Positions 1 to 8,105 of a stretch of DNA of 64,000 nucleotides are shown here, in pieces. Source of the stretch: Luteibaculum sp964627445 (GTDB lineage Bacteria > Bacteroidota > Bacteroidia > Flavobacteriales_D > Luteibaculaceae); contig CAZVJF010000001.1 in assembly GCA_964627445.1 (NCBI GenBank), forward strand, positions 310,001 to 374,000. Reading direction: 5' to 3'. Numbering within the stretch: the first letter of the stretch is position 1; the number at the start of each line of letters is the position of its first letter. A model generated the notes under the pieces. It searched no databases, had not been told where the DNA came from, and saw only the letters and a list, made by a program, of their open reading frames with translations. The position numbers were made by a program, and so were the translations under genes.

Positions 1-1
1 T

Positions 2-766
2 GGTTTAGATGGTGCTCCCGTCACCACGTTAGCTGGGGTGAACACCCGCATTTTGCAAGGTAAAATGGGTGTTGGCCTTAATGCTTTCTCCGATCGCATT
101 GGTGCATTTAACCATACTGGAGTTCGTTTATCCTTCGCAGGATCTAAGCGCATGGGCCTTAACCAGTTTCGCTTTGCTATAGCCCCCTCTTTTTACTCAT
201 ACTCCTTATCGGGTAACTTTAGCGCTTTAGATGGTAGCGACAATGACCCTGTGCTAAACCAAGGCAACATAGCATCCACCGCAGTAGATGTTAACGTGGG
301 ATTTTTATATGAAACGCCCGATTATTTTGTTGGCTTGTCCGCTCTTAATTTATTGGGTGCTCGCGTTGGAGATCTTGCTCTTCAGCAAGTGCGCACGCTA
401 AATGTCGTAGCTGGATATCAATTCAACGAAATTTTCATTCCTGATGTAGGTTTTTACCCTACCCTTTTGGCTAAGGCGGACTTGAGTAACATTTCTGGGA
501 TTACCATAGATGTTAACCTGATTGCACTCTACAAAAAATCCTTTTTTGCTGGGCTAGGATTTAGACCCGGAGACGCACTTTATCCCATGTTGGGGTATCA
601 GTGGTTCAATTCTTTGGGCAAATTTAGGCTAGGTTATGCATACGACTATACTACAACTAACATAAATAACGTTTCGAATGGTACCCACGAAGTGATCTTG
701 AATTATAGTTACTTTATCTCCAGATCGGGGACTCTTAAACAATATAAGAACGTAAGATTCCTATAA
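2..766 (+). CDS. porP: PorP/SprF family T9SS outer-membrane protein, 5'-truncated
   Basis: The reading frame is open from the first complete codon at base 2, so the gene starts outside the window; the GTG at 38 is internal. About 254 residues are visible. The opening residues (GLDGAP, then ILQGKMGVGLNAFSDRIG) match the conserved N-terminal part of PorP/SprF proteins, where a QWPGLDGAP-like motif lies shortly after the signal peptide. The rest alternates short aromatic/glycine strands (FLYETPDYFVGLSALNLLG, GYQWF, FRLGYAYDY) typical of an outer-membrane beta barrel. PorP/SprF proteins anchor or secrete type-B T9SS substrates. The position directly before gldK matches the porPKLMN order known from Porphyromonas, so porP is the better label than sprF. 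A second paralogue lies at 61159. Confidence 0.85.
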   Translation, partial: GLDGAPVTTLAGVNTRILQGKMGVGLNAFSDRIGAFNHTGVRLSFAGSKRMGLNQFRFAIAPSFYSYSLSGNFSALDGSDNDPVLNQGNIASTAVDVNVGFLYETPDYFVGLSALNLLGARVGDLALQQVRTLNVVAGYQFNEIFIPDVGFYPTLLAKADLSNISGITIDVNLIALYKKSFFAGLGFRPGDALYPMLGYQWFNSLGKFRLGYAYDYTTTNINNVSNGTHEVILNYSYFISRSGTLKQYKNVRFL

Positions 767-770
767 TTTT

Positions 771-778
771 TAACTTTG
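771..778 (+). promoter_or_regulatory. Putative -7 element upstream of gldK
   Basis: TAACTTTG is an exact match to the Bacteroidota -7 consensus TAnnTTTG. It lies in the 64-base gap between porP and gldK, five bases after the porP stop codon. Initiation near 785 would leave a leader of about 45 bases. No TTG is seen at the usual -33 distance, so the call rests on the -7 match and its position. If real, gldKLMN can be expressed separately from porP. Confidence 0.45.
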
Positions 779-830
779 CTTTTCTGTGGTATTGAAATTA
801 ACAGTTATTTCGCAACCTAACCGATAGATT

Positions 831-2177
831 ATGAAGAAGTGGTTTAATCTCATAGCGGTTACAGCCTTGGCTGTAATACTATTTTCTTGTTCCGGAGGCG
901 GGAACTACGAATTGGTCGGTGTAAGTACATTTGATGGTTACACTCCAACAACTCCGTATGGCATGCAATATATTCACATGGGTAGTTTTACCATGGGAAA
1001 TACGGATAATGACATCGTATACAATCACACCACGCGCCCGAGAACTGTATCGGTAGCATCGTTTTATATCGATGATACTGAGATTTCTAACACGGAATAC
1101 CGCCAGTTTGTTTGGTGGGTACGCGACTCTACCGCTCTTAGCCTATTAGCTGAAGAAGGATTAGAGGACTATGCCACTGAAGATGAGGAAACCGGTGAGT
1201 ACATCCTCAACTGGAGAGCCCAAATTGAGTGGAATGGTGAAGAAGAGCGTGAAGCGCTAGAGTCTATGTTCATCGAAGAAGACGAGCAGTTTTATGGCCA
1301 GAAAGTGCTGGACCCACGCCAACTTGTTTATGAGTACTACTGGGTAGATTTTCAATCTGCTGCAGTTCGTTTAGAGCGTGATAACAAGCAGATGTTCACC
1401 AACTCCAAAGGTGGTGCCGCCCCCGTGCTTTCACACAACAACCGCAAGAAATACATCATTAAGGAGCTTGTGAGTGTATACCCAGACACGTTATCTTGGA
1501 TACACGATTTTGTTGGCTCAAACAACAGTGCTATGGCCGAAAACTATTTTTGGCACCCTGCATATGACGACTACCCCTTGGTAGGAGTAACATGGTCTCA
1601 AGCGAAAGCCTTTAACGTTTGGAGAACCAATCTTATGAACCAAGGTAAAGCCAGACGCGGAGACTTAGCTATGCCTAGCTTCCGTCTTCCTACAGAAACT
1701 GAGTGGGAGTATGCCGCTAGAGGTGGTTTAGATTTAGGACAGTACCCTTGGGGTGGTCCTTACACGCGTAACGCACAAGGTTGCCCACTGGCTAACTTTA
1801 AGCCCATGCGTGGTGACTACGTAGAAGACGGTGGTTTCTACACGGTGCGCATCGACTCTTATGAGCCTAATGACTACGGTCTATTCAACATGGCTGGTAA
1901 TGTTGCTGAGTGGACCATTACCGCTTATGATGAGTCTGTGTATGAATACGTAGGCGAGCTAAACCCAGACTACACGTACGATGCTAAACAAAACGAATTG
2001 CCTGTATTTAAAAGAAAAGTAATTCGTGGAGGTAGCTGGAAAGACATTCAGTACTACGTTCAGGTAGGTACCCGAGCATACGAATATCAAGATTCTGCTA
2101 AGTGCTACTTAGGGTTCCGCTCTGCCATGAGTTACCTCGGACGCGGTCAAGAAATTAGTGGTCCAGGAGGAAACTAA
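831..2177 (+). CDS. gldK: GldK, T9SS/gliding ring lipoprotein
   Basis: GldK (PorK) is an outer-membrane lipoprotein that, with GldN, forms the large periplasmic ring of the type IX secretion machine. Here it has 448 residues with a lipoprotein signal peptide: a hydrophobic stretch ending in LFSC, so the modified cysteine is Cys20. The remainder is a formylglycine-generating-enzyme/SUMF1 fold: YIHMGSFTMGN near residue 45, DDTEISNTEYRQFVWW, YPLVGVTWSQAKAFNVWR, SFRLPTETEWEYAARGG, GLFNMAGNVAEWT and VIRGGSW near the end. The fold is scaffold in this family; no enzymatic activity is expected. An acidic stretch (about residues 107-145) is inserted early in the domain. It is first in the gldKLMN operon and its order with gldL, M and N makes the assignment firm. 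It is paralogous to gldJ at the other end of the window. Confidence 0.95.
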   Translation: MKKWFNLIAVTALAVILFSCSGGGNYELVGVSTFDGYTPTTPYGMQYIHMGSFTMGNTDNDIVYNHTTRPRTVSVASFYIDDTEISNTEYRQFVWWVRDSTALSLLAEEGLEDYATEDEETGEYILNWRAQIEWNGEEEREALESMFIEEDEQFYGQKVLDPRQLVYEYYWVDFQSAAVRLERDNKQMFTNSKGGAAPVLSHNNRKKYIIKELVSVYPDTLSWIHDFVGSNNSAMAENYFWHPAYDDYPLVGVTWSQAKAFNVWRTNLMNQGKARRGDLAMPSFRLPTETEWEYAARGGLDLGQYPWGGPYTRNAQGCPLANFKPMRGDYVEDGGFYTVRIDSYEPNDYGLFNMAGNVAEWTITAYDESVYEYVGELNPDYTYDAKQNELPVFKRKVIRGGSWKDIQYYVQVGTRAYEYQDSAKCYLGFRSAMSYLGRGQEISGPGGN

Positions 2178-2243
2178 TCAAGCGCCCACATACGGCAAAC
2201 ACATCACCCAACGTTATAATTAAAAGTAAATCAGGAAATCTTT

Positions 2244-3047
2244 ATGAAACCAGGAAGTAAAGGATGGAAAAAGTTTATGGCCAAGCTCTATGGAATTGGA
2301 GCTGCCGTAGTAATTATCGGTGCACTCTTTAAAATCATGCACTGGCCGTATTCTGGTATCCTTCTTATTGTAGGTCTGAGTACAGAAGCGATCATCTTCG
2401 TTTTCTCTGCCTTTGAACCTATTCCAAAAGAATACGATTGGTCTTTAGTATACGATGAATTCAATGAAGGATCGAATACCGAGGATCTTCCACCCGCAAG
2501 AAAAAAAGCAAGCTTGGGTGAATTGGATCACATGTTAGAAGATGCGCAAATTACTCCTGAGTTACTGGACAGCTTGGGTAATGGCTTACGTTCGCTTTCG
2601 GATCAAGCTTCCAAGCTTAACGATATTTCGGACGCCTCTGTTGCTACAAACGACTACGTAGATACCCTTAAAGGTGCTTCTTCTAAAGTTGGTGAGCTAT
2701 CTGACAACTACCAAAGAGCATCTGAATCACTAGTTGGCCTTATGGAGTCTGGCGAGTTCAGCAATGAAGCAGGAGAGGGTCTTAAGCGTCTTTCTAACAA
2801 CCTAAGAAGCTTAAATGACGCTTACGAGCTACAGCTACAGGGTGCTACCGACCACCTCAAAGCAGCCGGTGAAGCTTTTACTGGTATCGAGGAGCTCATC
2901 AAAAACCTTCAAGATTCTGTAGACGGAACCAAGCGCTACCAAGAAAACATTTCTCACTTGTCTGAGAACCTAAGTTCGCTAAACACTGTGTACGGAAACA
3001 TGTTAGCTGCGATGAATTACAATCGCCCAGCTCCAGTACAACAGTAA
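2244..3047 (+). CDS. gldL: GldL, T9SS inner-membrane motor protein
   Basis: GldL (PorL) and GldM form the proton-driven rotary motor that powers T9SS secretion and gliding. The 267-residue protein has two N-terminal transmembrane helices (about residues 14-32 and 38-57) joined by a short HWPYSG loop, then a long cytoplasmic, mostly helical region rich in Ser/Leu/Asn heptads. Glu48 in the second helix (GLSTEAIIF) occupies the place of the conserved membrane glutamate described as essential for proton flow. The protein is somewhat longer than many Flavobacterium homologues because of the C-terminal coiled region. It is second in the gldKLMN operon, 66 bases after gldK and 39 before gldM. Confidence 0.95.
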   Translation: MKPGSKGWKKFMAKLYGIGAAVVIIGALFKIMHWPYSGILLIVGLSTEAIIFVFSAFEPIPKEYDWSLVYDEFNEGSNTEDLPPARKKASLGELDHMLEDAQITPELLDSLGNGLRSLSDQASKLNDISDASVATNDYVDTLKGASSKVGELSDNYQRASESLVGLMESGEFSNEAGEGLKRLSNNLRSLNDAYELQLQGATDHLKAAGEAFTGIEELIKNLQDSVDGTKRYQENISHLSENLSSLNTVYGNMLAAMNYNRPAPVQQ

Positions 3048-3086
3048 TTAGTATTTACCACTACCTTAAGAAAGGACTGAATAAAC

Positions 3087-4766
3087 ATGGCAGGAGGAAA
3101 GGAAACCCCACGTCAGAAAATGATCGGTATGATGTATTTAGTGCTAACAGCTTTGTTAGCACTAAATGTGTCTAAAGACATCTTAGATGCCTTTGCTGTA
3201 ATTGATAAGGGTATTAAGAAAACTACAGACAGCTTCTCTGATAAAGTAGAAGGGCAAATGGCCGCCTTTGAAAACTCGTATCAAGAGAACAAAGAGAAGG
3301 TTGAGAAGTACTACAACAAAGCTAAAACCGTAGAAAAGGATGCCAATGAGTTGATCAATTACATCAACATCATGAAGGCCAAGGTGATTAGTTCTTCACT
3401 GGAAGCTACTCCCGATAACTACGAGAACTACATTGCCAAAAACCAAGAAACAGGTAGAGATACCGTCTTGGGTATCGATCCGATTGAGAAAAAGGATGAC
3501 TACGATAGCCCGGGCTATTTTCTACTGGGCGAAGATCCAGCCAAACCCAAAGACGAAGAACACTCGGCTTTGGCTTTACAAAAGAAAATGGAAGCTTTCC
3601 GCGACCAGATGATTTCTTTTGTACAGGATAATCCTGCTAAAGTAGAGCGCTTAAAGGAAGACTTTAAGTTTGAGGACGGTACCGATAAATCGGGTGTAAA
3701 AATGGGATGGCCATCACTTACCTTTTATCACCAGACCGTAGCCGCTACTCTAACGATGCTATCCAAGCTTCAGGCCGATGTAAGAACGGTAGAAAGCGAC
3801 ATGATATCACACCTCTATTCGGAGGTAGACGCAGCTTCGTATAAGTTTAACAAGCTGGTACCTGTGGTTAATGTTAAGGAAAGCTTTTTAGCACCTGGAG
3901 ATTCCTTTAAAGCAGATATCTACCTAGCAGCTATTGACACCACAAAAGACCCTGTAATGAACGTAGGTTCTACCTACGATGAAGCAAACAGTACCGTTGG
4001 TGGGAAACCACTACCTGTTGAAGTGAAAAAAGGCGTTGGTTTCATACGTTTCAAAACCAAAGATGTAGGCGAAAAAGAATGGAAGGGTGTTATTGATTAT
4101 AAAACCCCTACGGGTGAAATGAACCACTACCCGTTCGAATTTAGCTACAAAGTGTCTGATGCTGGTGCTGTTATCAGCCCCACTAAGATGAATGTGCTTT
4201 ACCGTGGTATTGAGAACCCTGTTTCTGTATCTGTACCCGGTGTGGATCCCGATAACATAGAATTAGCAGCAAGTTCTGCAGGATTTAAAATTAAACCCGA
4301 TCCTAGTGCCCCAGGTAGCTACTTGATAACACCAGGAAAGCAAGCCAAAGGGCGTGAAGTTTCTTTGCTTGTGAATGCCAAAAGTGAAAACAAAAAGAAA
4401 AAAGTTGGTGAAAAGCCCTTCCGCTTAAAGCCGCTTCCGCCTCCTACCCCACTTTTTATGGGTAAGAAACCTACCGATGACGTTATTCAATTGGTGGCAT
4501 TAAAATCGGGTGATAAACTGTTTTGTGTCCTGGAAGACTTCCTTTTTGACGGAATTAAATTCGAGGTAACGAAATTTTCACTATCTACTACACGTGGAGG
4601 CGACTTAATTAGTTATAACACGCGCGGAGATCGCTTAAGTGGTGAAATGAAAAGTGCCATTGGTCAAATGCGTAAAAATCAGATCATCACATTCAACAAC
4701 ATTTACGCGGTTGGTCCTGATGGTGTGGAACAAAAACTAGCGAGTTTGTCATTTAAAATTATCTAG
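3087..4766 (+). CDS. gldM: GldM, T9SS motor/periplasmic shaft protein
   Basis: GldM (PorM) has one N-terminal transmembrane helix (about residues 12-35, MIGMMYLVLTALLALNVS) that packs inside the GldL pentamer, and a long periplasmic part that reaches the GldK/GldN ring. The 559-residue length is normal for the family. After the helix come a helical, charged domain (residues 40-230) and beta-rich Ig-like domains (about 230-559) with strands such as VNVKESFLAPGDSFKADIYL and ISPTKMNVLYRGIENPVSV. Arg9, just before the membrane helix, corresponds to the conserved basic residue proposed to couple with the GldL glutamate. Third gene of the operon; the stop codon is one base from the gldN start, suggesting translational coupling. 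Confidence 0.96.
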   Translation: MAGGKETPRQKMIGMMYLVLTALLALNVSKDILDAFAVIDKGIKKTTDSFSDKVEGQMAAFENSYQENKEKVEKYYNKAKTVEKDANELINYINIMKAKVISSSLEATPDNYENYIAKNQETGRDTVLGIDPIEKKDDYDSPGYFLLGEDPAKPKDEEHSALALQKKMEAFRDQMISFVQDNPAKVERLKEDFKFEDGTDKSGVKMGWPSLTFYHQTVAATLTMLSKLQADVRTVESDMISHLYSEVDAASYKFNKLVPVVNVKESFLAPGDSFKADIYLAAIDTTKDPVMNVGSTYDEANSTVGGKPLPVEVKKGVGFIRFKTKDVGEKEWKGVIDYKTPTGEMNHYPFEFSYKVSDAGAVISPTKMNVLYRGIENPVSVSVPGVDPDNIELAASSAGFKIKPDPSAPGSYLITPGKQAKGREVSLLVNAKSENKKKKVGEKPFRLKPLPPPTPLFMGKKPTDDVIQLVALKSGDKLFCVLEDFLFDGIKFEVTKFSLSTTRGGDLISYNTRGDRLSGEMKSAIGQMRKNQIITFNNIYAVGPDGVEQKLASLSFKII

Positions 4767-4767
4767 T

Positions 4768-5658
4768 ATGAAAAAGACGGCAATCATTCTTTTCGCTTTA
4801 GTCCTTTCAACCGGACTGTTTGCCCAGGTGCTTACACCTGAGATGCAAAAGCGCATGTACAAGGATACCTTTTTGGACTATGACCCCGAATTGGATATCG
4901 ATAGCGTACGTAACTTCCAGCAGAAGTCTATAGTACCTTACCCTCCCATACGTGAGGCTGATGTACTTTGGTCGAAAAGAATATGGAGAGAAATTGAAGT
5001 AGCCGAGAAAATCAACCTTCCGTTGTATTACCCGCTTGACCAAATTCAAGACCGTAAAAATCTGTATACGGTGCTTACTGAGGCTATGATGGATGGGCTT
5101 ATCCAGGCTTTTGATTCCAGACCCGTAAATGGAGATGAGTTTGTTGCTCCAATGGATGCTGAGGAAGCTATGAAAGAGCTTTTTGGTGTGAAGACTTCTA
5201 TTACTAAAATGAACGAGTTTGGTGAGCCATACGAGGTAGACACCATTAACCCATTTCAGCCTGGTGATGTTACCAGTTACCGCTTAAAAGAGGATTGGTA
5301 TTTTGACAAGCAACGCTCTGAGCTTCGCGTTAAAATCCTAGGTATTCAACCGGTATGTCAGTTTACCGATCCCGATGATGGACAAGTGAAAACTAAGCCT
5401 ACCGCATGGTTTTATTTCCCAGAAGTACGCCACGTAATTGTGAATTACGAAGTATACAACCGTGAAAATGAAACCAAGCGAATAACCTTCGATGACATTT
5501 TCTTCAAGCGTTACTTCTCTTCGCACATTATTAAAGAGGACAACGTGTACAACCGCCAATTGGGAGCGGTTTACAAAGATCCGTACACCGAATTATTGAA
5601 AGCAGAGGAGATCAAAAGAGAAATCTTCAACTTTGAACACGATCTTTGGAGCTACTAG
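4768..5658 (+). CDS. gldN: GldN, T9SS periplasmic ring protein
   Basis: GldN (PorN) is the periplasmic partner of GldK in the ring of the type IX secretion system. The 296-residue product starts with a Sec signal peptide (MKKTAIILFALVLSTGLFAQ, cleavage after AQ) and has no membrane helix or lipobox after it. The mature part shows family features: an early VLTPEMQKRMYKDTF segment, then VLWSKRIWREIEVAEKINLP and the beta-rich YRLKEDWYFDKQRSELRVKI. Length is close to known GldN proteins. It is last in gldKLMN, one base after gldM, and is followed 24 bases later by a strong intrinsic terminator, so the operon ends here. Confidence 0.95.
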   Translation: MKKTAIILFALVLSTGLFAQVLTPEMQKRMYKDTFLDYDPELDIDSVRNFQQKSIVPYPPIREADVLWSKRIWREIEVAEKINLPLYYPLDQIQDRKNLYTVLTEAMMDGLIQAFDSRPVNGDEFVAPMDAEEAMKELFGVKTSITKMNEFGEPYEVDTINPFQPGDVTSYRLKEDWYFDKQRSELRVKILGIQPVCQFTDPDDGQVKTKPTAWFYFPEVRHVIVNYEVYNRENETKRITFDDIFFKRYFSSHIIKEDNVYNRQLGAVYKDPYTELLKAEEIKREIFNFEHDLWSY

Positions 5659-5682
5659 TAGCCACAAATTTTAGACCTTTGC

Positions 5683-5710
5683 AAAGCGCCCCCAACGGGC
5701 GCTTTTTTTT
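5683..5710 (+). terminator. Intrinsic terminator of the gldKLMN operon
   Basis: A perfect 9-bp stem (AAAGCGCCC at 5683-5691, GGGCGCTTT at 5697-5705) with a five-base loop is followed by T's to 5710. The next start codon is at 5716, only five bases after the T tract. A near-consensus -7 element (GACCTTTG, 5674-5681, one mismatch) lies directly upstream, so a transcript begun from it would start inside the left arm. Confidence 0.92.
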
Positions 5711-5715
5711 GTTTT

Positions 5716-7605
5716 ATGCTGTCAATCAACTCATACACTTACCATCTTGGGGAGCGCACCCTTTTTGATAACATCTCCTTTTTTATTGGACCCGATGAAA
5801 AAATTGCTTTAGCGGGTATCAACGGATCTGGCAAAACTACCTTATTAGGAAAAATAGCCGATCCGAACCGACCTAAAGAAATAGCCCTTTCTGGCCAATG
5901 TAAAATAGGTTACCTCCCCCAGCACTTACCATGGCAGAGTGAGAAGACAGTTTTAGAGGAAGTCCTGGCAGCCCAAGAAGAACTGGCCACTATGGAAGAA
6001 GAATTGGAGCACTACAACACCATTCTTACTACCTCTACCGACTACGAAAGCCAAGGATACACAACGGCCATTGAAAAGGTAGCTGAGTTATCAGAACGTT
6101 TGGGAACCATAAATCCCAAAGAAATTGAAGCCGAAGCCGAAAAAGTCTTAAAAGGATTGGGCTTTACCCAAAAGGATATGCAGCAGCCCTGCTCCGCTTT
6201 TAGTGGCGGCTGGAAAATGCGAATAGCACTTGCGCAAATATTACTGGACAAGCCCGATTTATTAATGCTGGATGAGCCCACAAACCACCTAGATATTAAC
6301 TCTGTAATATGGCTGGAAAGGTATTTGCAAGACTACCGTGGTGCTATAGTACTTATTAGTCACGACCGCAGATTTTTGGATGCAATTACCACACGTACTG
6401 TAGAAATTGTAAAAGGTAAAGTACACGACTACCCCTTTAATTACTCCAAATACCTCGTAGAACGAGAAATACGCAACGAACAGCAGCTTGCGACCCAACG
6501 TAACCAAGAGAAAGAAATAGAGCGTACCAAGCAGCTTATAGACCGATTTAAGGCAAAGGCAACCAAAGCCTCTATGGCAAAATCGCTGGAAAAGAAACTA
6601 GACCGGATGGATGTGGTAGAAGTCGAAGACTTTAATCAGAAAACCATTGCTGGTAAATTTCTGTACTCCAAAAATCCCGGAAAAGTAGCATTGAAACTGG
6701 ATGGGCTATGCAAGTCTTACGGACAAAAAGAGGTCCTTAAGGATATCAGTTTTGAAGTAATGCGTGGCGACAAGGTAGCGCTTGTAGGTAAAAACGGGGT
6801 GGGTAAATCAACCACATTAAAATTAATAGCCAACCAAACGGAAGCCACAGCGGGTTCCTTTCACTGGGGCCATAATACCGAGGTACAGTTTTTTAACCAG
6901 GATGGACCCGATTTAATTCCAAAGAAACTTACCCCCCTGGAACACATGGAACTGCATGCACCCAACGACCAGTTTACCATGTGCCGAAATGTTTTAGGGT
7001 CTTTTCTTTTTTCTGGGGAGGACGTAGAGAAGAAAGTATCCGTACTCTCTGGTGGTGAGCGAACCCGTTTGGTTCTAGCACAGTGCGCCATTAACCCAAG
7101 TAACGTACTGGTACTCGATGAGCCTACCAACCACCTTGACATTCCCACCAAAGAGCATTTAAAACAAGCGCTGAAAGATTATCCGGGTACCGTAATTGTG
7201 GTATCACACGACCGCGAGTTTCTTTCGGGCTGGTGCAATAAGGTAATTGAACTGGTAGAAGGTGCTTCTAAGGAATTTCCTGGGGACATAGACGACTTCT
7301 TAGCAGAAAAAATGAAAGCCGATCTTACTGCATATGCCATGTCGGATAAAAAGCCTAAAGCCAACGCTAAGAAGGAGAAACCAGCTACGAACAGTACACC
7401 CAGCAAACCCAAAAAAACCAACCCCAGGTTAGTAGAGAATCTTGAAAAAGAAATTACCGATCTAGAATCTGAATTGCAGCAATTAACAGACCGCTTAAAC
7501 GCTGCCAAACCCGGTAAAGAACAAGAAGAAATTTTAGCCGACTACGGAAAAACAGACAAAAAACTCCAAGAAAAAATGGCTGCCTGGGAGGAAATGGCGG
7601 GATAA
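5716..7605 (+). CDS. ABC-F family ATPase, Uup-like ribosome-associated factor
   Basis: The 629-residue protein has two ATP-binding cassettes on one chain and no transmembrane segment, which defines the ABC-F group of cytosolic translation factors. Cassette 1: Walker A AGINGSGKTTL near residue 33, signature FSGGWKMRIALAQ, Walker B LLMLDEPTNHLD, switch histidine ISHDRRF. Cassette 2: Walker A VGKNGVGKSTTL, signature LSGGERTRLVLAQ, Walker B VLVLDEPTNHLD, SHDREF. The charged helical inter-domain linker (about 245-310) is the tRNA-contacting arm. The C-terminus carries a lysine-rich spacer and a coiled coil (VENLEKEITDLESELQQL), as in Uup. The N-terminus aligns well at the 5716 ATG, which is five bases after the T tract of the preceding terminator, leaving almost no leader. 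Whether it acts like EttA or Uup, or gives resistance, cannot be told. Confidence 0.92.
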   Translation: MLSINSYTYHLGERTLFDNISFFIGPDEKIALAGINGSGKTTLLGKIADPNRPKEIALSGQCKIGYLPQHLPWQSEKTVLEEVLAAQEELATMEEELEHYNTILTTSTDYESQGYTTAIEKVAELSERLGTINPKEIEAEAEKVLKGLGFTQKDMQQPCSAFSGGWKMRIALAQILLDKPDLLMLDEPTNHLDINSVIWLERYLQDYRGAIVLISHDRRFLDAITTRTVEIVKGKVHDYPFNYSKYLVEREIRNEQQLATQRNQEKEIERTKQLIDRFKAKATKASMAKSLEKKLDRMDVVEVEDFNQKTIAGKFLYSKNPGKVALKLDGLCKSYGQKEVLKDISFEVMRGDKVALVGKNGVGKSTTLKLIANQTEATAGSFHWGHNTEVQFFNQDGPDLIPKKLTPLEHMELHAPNDQFTMCRNVLGSFLFSGEDVEKKVSVLSGGERTRLVLAQCAINPSNVLVLDEPTNHLDIPTKEHLKQALKDYPGTVIVVSHDREFLSGWCNKVIELVEGASKEFPGDIDDFLAEKMKADLTAYAMSDKKPKANAKKEKPATNSTPSKPKKTNPRLVENLEKEITDLESELQQLTDRLNAAKPGKEQEEILADYGKTDKKLQEKMAAWEEMAG

Positions 7606-7635
7606 AAAAAAAGGTGGTTACATGATGTAACCGCC
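7604..7635 (-). terminator. Terminator at the end of the dcw operon, probably bidirectional
   Basis: A 9-bp stem (GGTGGTTAC at 7613-7621 with GTAACCGCC at 7627-7635, one G-U pair) has a five-base loop. On the minus strand it is followed by an eight- to nine-base U tract (A run 7604-7612), so it terminates transcription leaving yqeY. On the plus strand a weaker CCTCTTTT follows, which may also stop the ABC-F transcript. Confidence 0.88.
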
Positions 7636-7657
7636 CCTCTTTTCCTGGTTGTAATAT

Positions 7658-8104
7658 CTACGCTAACAAGCTTTTAACTTTCGCAGAAATCTCTTTACCA
7701 TCGGCTTTTCCTGCCAACTCCTTAGAGGCGACTCCCATAACTTTACCCATATCGGCTGGGCTGCTTGCACCCACTTTCTCAATGGTGGTTTTAACAGCAG
7801 CTTCCAATTCGGATTCCGACATTTTTGCGGGTAGGTAATTCTCAATAACCTTAGCCTGAAGCATTTCCTCATCGTATTGTTCCTGACGGCCCTGCTCCTT
7901 AAAGATATCGGCCGCTTCCATCCGCTGCTTGTGCAGTTTTTGCAAGATTTTTAAGCCCGCTGCCTCAGCTACGCTGTCGCTTCCATCTTTGGTAGCTTCT
8001 AACAGCAATGCTGATTTTATAGCACGCAAAGCAGCAAGTTTATCCTTCTCCCGGGCCTTCATGGCCGCCTTGATATCGTTGTTAATCTGTGTGGTTAAAT
8101 CCAT
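7658..8104 (-). CDS. yqeY: GatB/YqeY domain protein
   Basis: A 148-residue, mostly helical cytosolic protein of the YqeY family, which is related to the tail domain of the GatB subunit of the tRNA-dependent amidotransferase. Family hallmarks are the start MDLTTQINNDIKAAMKARE, the LAALRAIKSALL segment, EEMLQAKVIENYLPAKMSE, and the end GKVMGVASKELAGKADGKE. The YLP(A/K)xxS motif and the GxVMG turn are diagnostic. The exact function is unknown; tRNA binding is presumed. It lies one base downstream of ftsZ and before a terminator, so it is the last gene of the dcw operon, a position commonly found in Bacteroidota. Confidence 0.92.
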   Translation of the reverse strand: MDLTTQINNDIKAAMKAREKDKLAALRAIKSALLLEATKDGSDSVAEAAGLKILQKLHKQRMEAADIFKEQGRQEQYDEEMLQAKVIENYLPAKMSESELEAAVKTTIEKVGASSPADMGKVMGVASKELAGKADGKEISAKVKSLLA

Positions 8105-8105
8105 T

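Noticed and set aside
5046..5559. Short minus-strand open frames within gldN
   Set aside because: They are antisense to a well-conserved gene, short, and lack any signal or domain.
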